A stretch of DNA of 7,389 nucleotides from Lentisphaeria bacterium (GCA_020056205.1 JAGVIF010000166.1:1-7389), one strand, 5' to 3'; counted from the stretch's first letter, positions 1 through 6,066 are shown. Notes: generated by a model not told the origin, from the sequence alone. Numbers and translations: made by a program.

Positions 1-19
1 ACTTAAAACTGCCTCCTGA

Positions 20-41
20 CCGCGCACCTACGCGGCGCTAC
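20..41 (-). repeat. GTAG-footed hairpin (REP-like unit)
   Basis: Read on the minus strand, this is GTAG, two bases (CG), then a 16-nt stem-loop made of CCGCG, a 6-nt loop and CGCGG. The same plan (GTAG, two bases, 16-nt palindrome) occurs twice at 5770-5825, so I treat it as a single REP-like unit. It lies downstream of the kinase gene, which ends at 125. REP sequences of the RAYT transposase type classically carry a GTAG-like tetranucleotide at the foot of the hairpin; assignment to that class is inference, since no RAYT gene is in the window. A partner unit could lie left of the window. Confidence 0.45.
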
Positions 42-82
42 TCAAACACAAAATGTAGGTTAAGATTATCTTTCCTTCGTCA

Positions 83-114
83 TTGGATATTTCGTGTTGG
101 ATATTGGATATTCG
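83..114. repeat. TTGGATAT short direct repeats
   Basis: The octamer TTGGATAT occurs at 83-90, 97-104 and 104-111, the last two overlapping by one base; the first and last are followed by T-TCG or TCG. It is an irregular simple repeat in the non-coding stretch downstream of the kinase gene. No function can be read from it. A 7-nt direct repeat, ACTTAAA, lies at 1-7 and 123-129, on either side of this stretch. Confidence 0.6.
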
Positions 115-124
115 AACAATTTAC

Positions 125-1120
125 TTAAAGGCTGTTGTATATGCTCTTTATGTTGAAGGCTGTTTCCTTGTAGGTTTGAAGCCTGTCCGGTGGATTTCTC
201 GCTATCATTTTGTCTATCAATGCTGATATTTTAGGATTTATCCCGGCCGGTATTCTCGACGACACGCTTGCCATTCTAACCCCGGCTATATGCTTGTGAG
301 CCAGTTCATATGCTCCGGTCGCAGTATAGTATGTCTTTTTGGCAAGCGCATGAAACATCACCATGCCAAGGCTGTATATTTCACTGCTCATATTTTCCAT
401 GGCTCCTATTATCCTTTCCGGCGGTATATATAACGGAGATCCCTCTATAGAATCAGCATCCTCTCTTGGCAAACTTTCAACTTTTTCGCAAAGCCCGTAG
501 TCTATCAGTTTCGCGTTTCCCTGGTCGTCCACTATTATGTTTTGCGGCTTAAGGTCTCTGAAAAAAAAACCGCATTCAAACATTCTCTGCTCCGCGGAAA
601 GTATCTGCAATGCCCAAAGAAGGATAAATTTTTGCGGAATCATATCCGGATCCTCTATCAGTTGGTCGAGCCTTTTCCCCACGCAAAACTCCATAGCGTT
701 GAAATATTCGTCGCCATCCCGTCCGTAGTCAACAACAAATACAAGGTGAGGATGTCTTCCAAAACTCTTGCCTACGCCTGCCTCTCTTATTAAAGCATCA
801 ATAAGAAACTGTTCTGTTTTTTTTTGCCTCGCCAGAATTTTCACGGCATAATCCTGGTCCTGATTTCTTTCGCAAAAAGCCTTGTACACGCTCCCCATTC
901 CCCCTCCGCCAAGAGGACGGTAGAGCCAGAAATCTTTTACACAATAGGGGATAAAGATTCCTTCACCGCAGTCCGCGCATTTGACGATCGTCAACGGATT
1001 TAAGTTTATTATGGGAGCAACCGCGCCGCAGGAAGGACACTCCATGCAACTTCCGCGCAACAGGTCTATATTCGGGCGGTCATTGTCCGGCAAAGTTTTT
1101 TTTGAAAGGAAACTCCACAT
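125..1120 (-). CDS. Soluble Ser/Thr protein kinase with N-terminal zinc ribbon
   Basis: This is a Hanks-type kinase, expected to phosphorylate Ser/Thr on protein targets in the cytoplasm. Residues 28-51 form a zinc ribbon with CPSCG and CADCG pairs. The kinase domain runs from about 64 to 331: glycine loop GGGGMG (71-76), ATP lysine K94 in YAVKIL, helix-C glutamate E113, catalytic loop FRDLKPQN (187-194, D189 and N194), metal motif DYG (207-209), GSPLYIPPE before the activation-segment end (E235), and EIYSLG (247-252). The catalytic residues are present, but HRD is FRD and DFG is DYG. No membrane segment or C-terminal sensor domain is seen. The start ATG has an AGGA 10 nt upstream that overlaps the end of the preceding gene, so translation is probably coupled to it. 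Three 8-9 nt A or T runs lie within the gene. Its substrate is unknown; the upstream GAF-like protein is a candidate partner by context only. Confidence 0.93.
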   Translation of the reverse strand: MWSFLSKKTLPDNDRPNIDLLRGSCMECPSCGAVAPIINLNPLTIVKCADCGEGIFIPYCVKDFWLYRPLGGGGMGSVYKAFCERNQDQDYAVKILARQKKTEQFLIDALIREAGVGKSFGRHPHLVFVVDYGRDGDEYFNAMEFCVGKRLDQLIEDPDMIPQKFILLWALQILSAEQRMFECGFFFRDLKPQNIIVDDQGNAKLIDYGLCEKVESLPREDADSIEGSPLYIPPERIIGAMENMSSEIYSLGMVMFHALAKKTYYTATGAYELAHKHIAGVRMASVSSRIPAGINPKISALIDKMIARNPPDRLQTYKETAFNIKSIYNSL

Positions 1121-1132
1121 TGAACTCGCATC

Positions 1133-2218
1133 CTAGTCTCCGGCTTTAATTTCATTGGAGAGGGTCTCGATAGATTCGCAATTTTTCTCTACAGCGTTCT
1201 TGCATTTTATCAAAATTTTCCCGGCAAGGTCATCCCGCGCTCCCGTTGTCGCCATAATCAATTCAAGATATTCCATCGCCTGCTTTTGGGTTTCCTTGAT
1301 GCCCGACATCAAAGTTAGTATTTTCGGGGAAAACGGCTCATCTTTTGCCTTTAAGGAGAGCGATATGCCTATCCTGCCCCCGCAAAGTTCAAGCAGTTGC
1401 GACGCAATCGGTGATTTTTGTTTCTTTGAATATGAGCCTATTATCATCAAACCTCTTATTGCCTTGCCGTCATGGAACGGCACAAAGCCCACAGACTCTA
1501 TCTTTTCCTTCGCCACATAATCCGCGAAACTCCCGTCCTTAACCGATACGATCTTCATCAATTCCGCCCAGCTTAGTTTTTTCTCCAATATCGCTTTTCC
1601 AAGCGAGGAGATTATATGCCGCCCCGGAGGATTTTTTAGCCCCCTGCTGAACACCGGAGAAAAACCGTCGCCCGATTTTGGAACTTGAAGAAAAACAAAA
1701 AAATCAAGATTGACGGATCTTACAAAAACAAAAAGCAATTCTATCAGATTATCGTAACTGAATGAATGATGAGAAAGCGTGTCGCAAACCTCAAGATAAT
1801 TCTGTAGTTGCTCCTTTATATCGTCTATTGTTCCCTCTATCGCTTTCTCAAGAGAAACAGCCATCCGCCCATTCGGAACTTTTTCAAGGAATCCTGTCTT
1901 TTGCGCGCTCTGATTCTCTGCCTTCATCGGAATTCCGGCAATCCTCATAAGCGGGGCTCTGGGGCTCTCCTGCGGCGGAACTTGTTCCGCAGTTTGCGGA
2001 ACACAATACACGGGCGGAGGAAAAGAACTCATCACGGCATTAAACTGGGTAGTTCCGCCCTGATGGTTTGTCTGAGCCAACGCAGGTTTATTCACCGCGC
2101 CTTTATGCATTGATATCTGCGTTTTCACGAACGTCCCTGACATTCCGGCAGGCTGATTCGCCGGTTGATTAGGCGTCTTTACGGTGAACTTGGCAAATTT
2201 TTTTATTGGCTTATTCAT
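1133..2218 (-). CDS. Unrecognised protein with probable GAF-like domain and disordered N-terminus
   Basis: I do not recognise a named family. Residues 1-105 are rich in Pro, Gln, Asn, Ser and Thr and look disordered. Residues about 122-148 are helical and charged. Residues about 150-290 have a GAF-like layout: helix, hydrophobic strands (LLFVFVRSVNLDFFVFLQV), a central helix, then SVGFVPFHDGKAIRGLMIIG (242-261), which resembles the closing strands of GAF sensor domains, and a final helix. Residues 300-361 are again helical and could mediate association. There is no signal peptide or membrane segment. The start ATG lacks a clear Shine-Dalgarno; the next ATG upstream is out of frame and stops at once. 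The gene sits 181 nt after ffh, behind its own likely promoter, and 12 nt before the kinase gene. It may sense a ligand, be phosphorylated by the kinase, or scaffold it; this is inference. Confidence 0.85.
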   Translation of the reverse strand: MNKPIKKFAKFTVKTPNQPANQPAGMSGTFVKTQISMHKGAVNKPALAQTNHQGGTTQFNAVMSSFPPPVYCVPQTAEQVPPQESPRAPLMRIAGIPMKAENQSAQKTGFLEKVPNGRMAVSLEKAIEGTIDDIKEQLQNYLEVCDTLSHHSFSYDNLIELLFVFVRSVNLDFFVFLQVPKSGDGFSPVFSRGLKNPPGRHIISSLGKAILEKKLSWAELMKIVSVKDGSFADYVAKEKIESVGFVPFHDGKAIRGLMIIGSYSKKQKSPIASQLLELCGGRIGISLSLKAKDEPFSPKILTLMSGIKETQKQAMEYLELIMATTGARDDLAGKILIKCKNAVEKNCESIETLSNEIKAGD

Positions 2219-2336
2219 TTTTTATTTTCGTCATCGCGTGATTTATACTGCGTTAGGTTGAAAATTGCATTTTTAGCAGCATAACATTTTTTCAAACGTT
2301 TTTCTCGAAAAATTCAATTGAACGCATTGATTTTGC

Positions 2337-2345
2337 ATTATACCA
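2337..2345 (-). promoter_or_regulatory. Extended -10 promoter for the GAF-like/kinase operon
   Basis: On the minus strand the sequence reads TGGTATAAT, a perfect extended -10 (TGn plus TATAAT), preceded by a T-rich tract. No good -35 hexamer is found at 16-18 bp, which an extended -10 can tolerate. It predicts transcription starting near 2330 and a leader of about 110 nt before the ATG at 2218. It lies in the 181-nt gap after ffh; since I see no convincing terminator after ffh, readthrough from ffh may add to expression. Confidence 0.55.
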
Positions 2346-2399
2346 AAGCTGAAAAAAAGACAGCGGAACAGTAGCTTTCTTTTCCTCAAAAACAAATTT

Positions 2400-3809
2400 T
2401 TATCTGTGTTTTTTTCTCTTTTTTTTCGCCGGAGTGTAATTTGAGCCGCGACGAAAACCCCATGCCCCGCCCCCGGACGCTCCGCCAAGCACGGACATCG
2501 GGGACAAGCCCGACATCACCTTTTTCAAAAGACTCGTATTCTTCATGAATTTCTTCATCATGAAAAACTGTTCGAGCACTTTGTTTAGTTCTTCCATGTT
2601 TGTCCCGCTTCCGCGGACAATTCTCTTCTTCCTCGAAAAATCAATAACTTCAGGCAGTCGCCGCTCCGCCTTGGTCATTGAAGATATTATCGCCTCCATC
2701 TTTACGATCATGCCGTCGTCGAAGCCCGGTATGCCGGCAAGCTGGTCGGCGCCGGGAAGAAAAGACATAATTGATTCGAGCCCGCCCATCTTTTTCATCT
2801 GCTTTATCTGGCTCAACAGATCGTCCATGTCGAACTTCTGCTCAAGAAGTTTCTTCTGTATCTTTTCGGCCTCATCTTTATCTATCTCCACGGCCGCCTT
2901 TTCAACAAGAGAAATTATGTCGCCCATCCCAAGTATCCGCGACGCCATCCTGTCGGGATAAAACAATTCCAGATCGGCTATCTTCTCCCCCGTTCCCACA
3001 AATTTCACCGGACACTTTGCCACCTTTCTTATCGAAAGAGCCGCTCCGCCGCGGGCATCGCCGTCAAGCTTTGTCAAAATGACGCCGCTCAAACCCAATG
3101 CGTCGTTGAAGTGCTTCGCCACGGAAACCGACTCTTGTCCGAGGGCGGCGTCGGCCACAAGAATTATCTCGTCCGGCGAAACAACCTGCTTTATCCGCAC
3201 AAGTTCCATCACCATCTGACTGTCAATCTGGCGCCGGCCCGCCGTGTCTATTATGACGACATCGTAAGCTTCCTCTCCCGCCTTTTTCACTGCGGACAAC
3301 GAAATCGCCGCCACATCGGCATTGAATCTGTCGCCATAAAAACCGGAGCCGCATTCGCCGCTCAAAATCTCAAGCTGGTCTATCGCCGCCGGACGATACA
3401 CATCGCACGCGGCTAAAAGCGGCCTCTTTCCGTTCTTTATAAGGTAGTTTGCGATTTTCGCGCTTGTGGTAGTCTTGCCGCTTCCGTGAAGACCTATTAC
3501 CATGATTACGGAGGGATGAGACCGAAGGCTTAAGACCGCCTCCTTCTCCCCCATTAGTTCTACCAGTTTATCATAAACCGCCTTGACAAGCTGTTGACCC
3601 GGCGCGACCGTCCTCAAAACCTCCAGCCCGACGCAGGACTTCCGTATCTCTGAAATAAATTCCTCTACCACGTCAAAATTGACATCGGCTTCGAGAAGAG
3701 CCGTTCTTATCTCCTCCAACGCCTCCGACATATTCGACTCGGTGAGAATAGCCTGTCCGCTGATTTTCCTCAGCGTCTCTCTCAGCCGTGATGTTAAAGT
3801 CTCAAACAT
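2400..3809 (-). CDS. ffh: Signal recognition particle GTPase Ffh (SRP54)
   Basis: Ffh binds SRP RNA and signal sequences of nascent membrane and secreted proteins, and delivers ribosomes to the FtsY receptor at the membrane. The N domain is residues 1-95. The GTPase domain follows: P-loop GLHGSGKTT (106-114), DVYRPAA (136-142), DTAGR (188-192), TKLDGDARGG (246-255) and GTGEK (272-276). The methionine-rich M domain covers about 325-440: MDDLLSQIKQMKKMGGLESI, then SMTKAERRLPEVIDFSRKKR and RGSGTNMEELNKVL, the RNA-binding helices, and a basic tail ending KKKRKKHR. The length of 469 is normal (about 450-480). Two conserved spots differ from the commonest form: His108 where Gln is usual in the P-loop (GLQGSGKT), and Arg192 where Leu usually follows DTAGR. 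The ATG start gives the canonical MFETLTSRL N-terminus; its Shine-Dalgarno is weak. It is transcribed divergently from ilvD. Confidence 0.97.
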   Translation of the reverse strand: MFETLTSRLRETLRKISGQAILTESNMSEALEEIRTALLEADVNFDVVEEFISEIRKSCVGLEVLRTVAPGQQLVKAVYDKLVELMGEKEAVLSLRSHPSVIMVIGLHGSGKTTTSAKIANYLIKNGKRPLLAACDVYRPAAIDQLEILSGECGSGFYGDRFNADVAAISLSAVKKAGEEAYDVVIIDTAGRRQIDSQMVMELVRIKQVVSPDEIILVADAALGQESVSVAKHFNDALGLSGVILTKLDGDARGGAALSIRKVAKCPVKFVGTGEKIADLELFYPDRMASRILGMGDIISLVEKAAVEIDKDEAEKIQKKLLEQKFDMDDLLSQIKQMKKMGGLESIMSFLPGADQLAGIPGFDDGMIVKMEAIISSMTKAERRLPEVIDFSRKKRIVRGSGTNMEELNKVLEQFFMMKKFMKNTSLLKKVMSGLSPMSVLGGASGGGAWGFRRGSNYTPAKKKRKKHR

Positions 3810-3843
3810 AATCTTGTTGAATTGGAAATTTTAATTTAGACCA

Positions 3844-3874
3844 AGTATATTATCCCTTTGAGGTGATTTTTCAA
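3844..3874 (-). promoter_or_regulatory. Candidate ffh promoter
   Basis: On the minus strand TTGAAA (3869-3874) and TATACT (3844-3849) match the sigma-70 -35 and -10 consensus at five of six bases each, but the spacer is 19 bp, which is long. A start near 3837 would give a leader of about 27 nt before the ffh ATG. The AT-rich core also reads as TATATT (3846-3851) on the plus strand, so the site might fire both ways. Confidence 0.35.
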
Positions 3875-3894
3875 AACTCCGAAACCGGTCATGA

Positions 3895-4004
3895 CTCCAC
3901 GCTCGAAACGAGCGTCCAAATGGAGGGTCGCGCTCGTCGCGACCGCGAAAAAGATGGCCGCGGTTTTGCCCTTGGCAAGCGTCGCTTCGCTCGGCAAGGC
4001 CGCG
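3895..4004. repeat. Cluster of GC-rich hairpins between ffh and ilvD
   Basis: Several stem-loops follow one another. CGCTCG-AAA-CGAGCG (3900-3914) is enclosed by CTCCA/TGGAG (3895-3899 with 3921-3925). GGTCGCG/CGCGACC (3926-3932 with 3938-3944) has a 5-nt loop. ACCGCG/CGCGGT (3942-3947 with 3959-3964) overlaps the previous arm and must compete with it. A last hairpin spans 3970-3999: CCTTG/CAAGG outside and AGCG/CGCT inside, a C-G pair between, with symmetric mismatches. Two frames are open across it, but the products are basic, low-complexity and lack a ribosome site, so I read it as a non-coding dispersed repeat. It resembles GC-hairpin repeats I associate with Lentisphaerota/Kiritimatiellota genomes; this is recollection and unverified. 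A structured RNA is the main alternative. Confidence 0.6.
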
Positions 4005-4034
4005 TCCGTAGTTTTGAAATTGGCTCCTTTTCTA

Positions 4035-4061
4035 TTGAAAACTAAAGCCGCGAATTATAAT
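4035..4061 (+). promoter_or_regulatory. Candidate ilvD promoter
   Basis: A perfect -10, TATAAT (4056-4061), is preceded by TTGAAA (4035-4040; five of six -35 bases) with a short 15-bp spacer. Transcription would begin near 4068, leaving about 29 nt before the ilvD ATG. That is too short for an attenuator or T-box leader. A 7-bp inverted repeat, TAGTTTT/AAAACTA (4009-4015 and 4038-4044), reaches into the -35 and could be an operator, though it is short and AT-rich. Confidence 0.5.
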
Positions 4062-4096
4062 TTGTTAAAAACCAAAATCAAACTCCGGAAGCAAAA

Positions 4097-5773
4097 ATGA
4101 TCAGCGATATTATAAAAAAAGGTGTGGAAAGAGCCCCGCACAGGTCGCTTCTTTACGCCACAGGAATCAAAAAAGGCGACATCGAAAAACCGTTCATAGC
4201 CGTTTGCAATTCTTACACAAACATAGTTCCGGGTCATTGCCACCTCGATAAAGTCGGAAAATTGATCTGCTCGGAAATAAGAAAAGCCGGCGGCGTTCCG
4301 TTCGAATTCAACACCATCGCCATATGCGACGGAATAGCAATGGGGCACAGCGGAATGAAATATTCTCTGCCGAGCAGAGAACTTATCGCCGATTCCGTTG
4401 AATCCATGCTGAAAGCCCATGCTTTCGACGCGGTGATATGCATCCCAAACTGCGATAAAATCATACCCGGAATGCTTATGGCCGCAATGCGCCTCAACAT
4501 CCCCGCGATTTTCACGTCCGGCGGGCCTATGGCCGCCGGAAAACTCGACGACGGTACCGTCTGCGACCTGATATCGGTTTTTGAAGGCGTCGCCGGAGTA
4601 AAAACAGGGAAAATTTCAGAAGACCAGCTCTCAGTTCTCGAGGAAAACGCCTGCCCGGGATGCGGCTCATGCTCCGGAATGTTCACCGCAAACAGCATGA
4701 ACTGCCTTATAGAGGCGCTCGGTCTCGCCTTGCCGGGAAATGGAACCATCCTCGCCATTAACCCGGCCCGCAAAAAATTATGGCGGCAGTCCGCCAAAAT
4801 CATAGTGAAAATGGCCGTCCAAAACGGTCCCCTGCCAAGAGAAATCTCCACGGAGTCGGCGTTTATGAACGCCCTCGCCCTCGATATGGCAATGGGCGGA
4901 AGCACAAACACAATCCTCCACACTATCGCCATAGCGCGCGAAGCCGGAATAAAAATAGACCTCAAAAAACTCGACGACATAGGGAAAAGAACTCCAAACA
5001 TTTGCAAAGTGTCTCCGTCAGGCAAATATCACATCGAAGATGTTGACAAGGCCGGCGGCGTCAGCGCAATATTAAAGGAAATTTCAAGAAAAAATGGAAC
5101 CCTTGATCTCGACGCGCTTACGGTCTCAGGAAAAAAAATGCGCGAAGTCCTCTCGAAAACGCAAAAACCCGACGGAGACGTGATAAAAACAATTGAAAAC
5201 GCCTACAGCCAAGACGGCGGCCTCGCAATCCTCTTCGGAAATCTCGCCGAAAAAGGCGCCGTCGTAAAAACTGCCGGCGTATCTCCGGCCATGATTCGCC
5301 ACAGAGGCGCGGCGGTCATCTTTGAAAATCAAGAGGACGCATGCTCCGGAATACTGCAGGGTAAAGTCAAGGCCGGCGATGTCGTCGTAATCAGATACGA
5401 AGGACCGAAAGGCGGCCCCGGAATGCAGGAAATGCTCGCCCCGACAAGCTACATCATGGGACGCGGACTCGGCGAAAAAGTCGCCCTCATAACCGACGGA
5501 AGGTTCAGCGGCGGAACACGCGGAGCCTGCATAGGACATATCAGCCCTGAAGCGGCCGCAGGCGGCCTGATAGCCTTCGTCAAGGACGGCGATATTATTT
5601 CAATAGACATTCCGGCGCGGAGCATTTGTCTCGAAGTTTCCGACGCCGAAATCGCTGAGCGAAAAAAAATTTGGACATGCCCCGAACCCAAAATCAAAAC
5701 CGGATGGCTCGCAAGATATGCGTCAATGGTAACCAGCGCCGACGCCGGCGCCGTCCTCGAAATCCGTTCGTAG
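4097..5773 (+). CDS. ilvD: Dihydroxy-acid dehydratase
   Basis: IlvD removes water from 2,3-dihydroxy-3-methylbutanoate and the matching isoleucine precursor, giving the 2-oxo acids for valine, leucine, isoleucine and pantothenate. The family is clear along the full 558 residues. Family landmarks include [14 protein letters not shown] (C48), CDGIAMG (C77, D78), [10 protein letters not shown] (C119, D120 and K121, the lysine that is carboxylated in the family), [17 protein letters not shown] (C192), [10 protein letters not shown] (E445) and the signature GRFSGGTRG with catalytic Ser471. C48, C119 and C192 match the three-cysteine pattern of [2Fe-2S] type enzymes. The ATG follows GGAAG by 5 nt and begins the usual N-terminal stretch before [13 protein letters not shown]. 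No other ilv or leu gene is in the window, so it is either solitary or part of a scattered pathway. Its stop codon lies inside a GTAG-footed palindromic repeat. Confidence 0.98.
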   Translation: MISDIIKKGVERAPHRSLLYATGIKKGDIEKPFIAVCNSYTNIVPGHCHLDKVGKLICSEIRKAGGVPFEFNTIAICDGIAMGHSGMKYSLPSRELIADSVESMLKAHAFDAVICIPNCDKIIPGMLMAAMRLNIPAIFTSGGPMAAGKLDDGTVCDLISVFEGVAGVKTGKISEDQLSVLEENACPGCGSCSGMFTANSMNCLIEALGLALPGNGTILAINPARKKLWRQSAKIIVKMAVQNGPLPREISTESAFMNALALDMAMGGSTNTILHTIAIAREAGIKIDLKKLDDIGKRTPNICKVSPSGKYHIEDVDKAGGVSAILKEISRKNGTLDLDALTVSGKKMREVLSKTQKPDGDVIKTIENAYSQDGGLAILFGNLAEKGAVVKTAGVSPAMIRHRGAAVIFENQEDACSGILQGKVKAGDVVVIRYEGPKGGPGMQEMLAPTSYIMGRGLGEKVALITDGRFSGGTRGACIGHISPEAAAGGLIAFVKDGDIISIDIPARSICLEVSDAEIAERKKIWTCPEPKIKTGWLARYASMVTSADAGAVLEIRS

Positions 5774-5825
5774 CAGCGCAATTTATTGCGCGTTATCAAG
5801 AACGGCGTATAAATTCGCCTACTAC
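5770..5825. repeat. Inverted pair of GTAG-footed hairpins (REPIN/BIME-like)
   Basis: Two 25-nt units face each other across a 6-nt spacer (5795-5800). The left unit (5770-5794) is GTAG, CA, a 16-nt palindrome, GTT. The right unit (5801-5825), reverse-complemented, is GTAG, TA, a 16-nt palindrome, GTT. The cores are GCGCAATTTATTGCGC and GGCGAATTTATACGCC: the TTTAT centre is kept while three stem pairs change with compensation, and one T-to-A change is not compensated. Paired inverted REPs with GTAG feet are the known organisation of REPINs mobilised by RAYT transposases; that assignment is inference. The first GTAG includes the ilvD stop codon (5771-5773). No flanking duplication is visible. 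Confidence 0.7.
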
Positions 5826-5830
5826 AAACA

Positions 5831-5862
5831 AAGCGATACCGATTCCGATACCGGCCCCGAAA
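5831..5862. repeat. CCGATACCG-type dispersed repeat
   Basis: GCGATACCGATTCCGATACCGG contains CGATACCG or close variants in succession. The 19 bases at 5844-5862 match the reverse complement of 7371-7389 with one mismatch (G5854). The two copies therefore flank tsaD as an imperfect inverted repeat. I read this as a dispersed intergenic repeat; no function is evident. Confidence 0.6.
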
Positions 5863-5870
5863 AAAGCGGC

Positions 5871-5907
5871 AGTTTCAAAGGAGGAAGCGATTGAAAAGGT
5901 TGAAACT
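5871..5907 (+). promoter_or_regulatory. Inverted repeat around a strong Shine-Dalgarno and TTG
   Basis: AGTTTCAA (5871-5878) and TTGAAACT (5900-5907) are perfect 8-bp inverted arms around a 21-nt loop. The loop holds most of AAAGGAGG (5877-5884), the best ribosome site seen in the window, and a TTG at 5891-5893. The present frame from that TTG runs 61 codons through the palindromic insertion and ends inside tsaD at 6076; it has no recognisable product. It may be a relic of the start region of tsaD, a leader peptide or an operator. The stem is AT-rich and weak. Confidence 0.35.
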
Positions 5908-5925
5908 CTCGCTTTGCGCGCGATG

Positions 5926-6025
5926 GCCGACAGGTAAATATTCACCGAACCCCGTCCTTTCGGTGAATATTTACTTGTATAAGTTCAGTAAAAGGACAGG
6001 GTTTACTGAACTTATACGCCGACAG
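5926..6025. mobile_element. 84-nt double-palindrome mini-element with 8-bp target duplication
   Basis: The element proper is 5934-6017. Hairpin 1 (5934-5974) has arms GTAAATATTCACCGAA and TTCGGTGAATATTTAC, a perfect 16-bp stem around the loop CCCCGTCCT. After TT comes hairpin 2 (5977-6017), with arms GTATAAGTTCAGTAAA and TTTACTGAACTTATAC, again a perfect 16 bp, around AGGACAGGG. The hairpins are inverted copies: aligned head to tail they agree at 28 of 41 positions, and all six differing stem pairs are compensated. The direct repeat GCCGACAG flanks the pair at 5926-5933 and 6018-6025 (nine bases, GCCGACAGG, if the first G of the element is counted). This fits a non-autonomous element mobilised in trans; no transposase is present. 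Its right end lies 49 nt before the tsaD start. Confidence 0.75.
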
Positions 6026-6066
6026 GCCGAAACACGGAGAAAATTAAAAAAAAGGAATCCGCCGCG

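Noticed and set aside
2250..2300. A second -10-like TATGCT closer to the GAF-like gene
   Set aside because: Only four of six bases match and no -35 is present, whereas the TGGTATAAT upstream is a perfect extended -10.
2347..2377. Intrinsic terminator after ffh
   Set aside because: AAAGCT/AGCTTT can pair but the loop is 22 nt and contains the T-tract instead of being followed by it.
4062..4096. T-box or attenuator leader for ilvD
   Set aside because: The leader from the likely promoter is about 29 nt, with no leader peptide codons or terminator hairpin.
3810..4096. SRP RNA or tRNA gene next to ffh
   Set aside because: No GGTGCTGTTTCCC-type SRP motif, Alu-like tetraloop pair or tRNA T-arm consensus was seen; the hairpins do not fit these folds.
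3863..4100. Two overlapping plus-strand open frames of 60 and 69 codons before ilvD
   Set aside because: They translate the hairpin cluster into basic, low-complexity peptides, have no ribosome site, and the longer one overlaps the ilvD start; a repeat explains them better.
4234..5025. A 263-codon minus-strand frame inside ilvD
   Set aside because: It is antisense to a fully recognisable IlvD and its product resembles no protein; it reflects codon bias.
5934..6017. CRISPR-like repeat pair
   Set aside because: Only two diverged units in opposite orientation, 2 nt apart and without spacers; CRISPR repeats are direct and near-identical.
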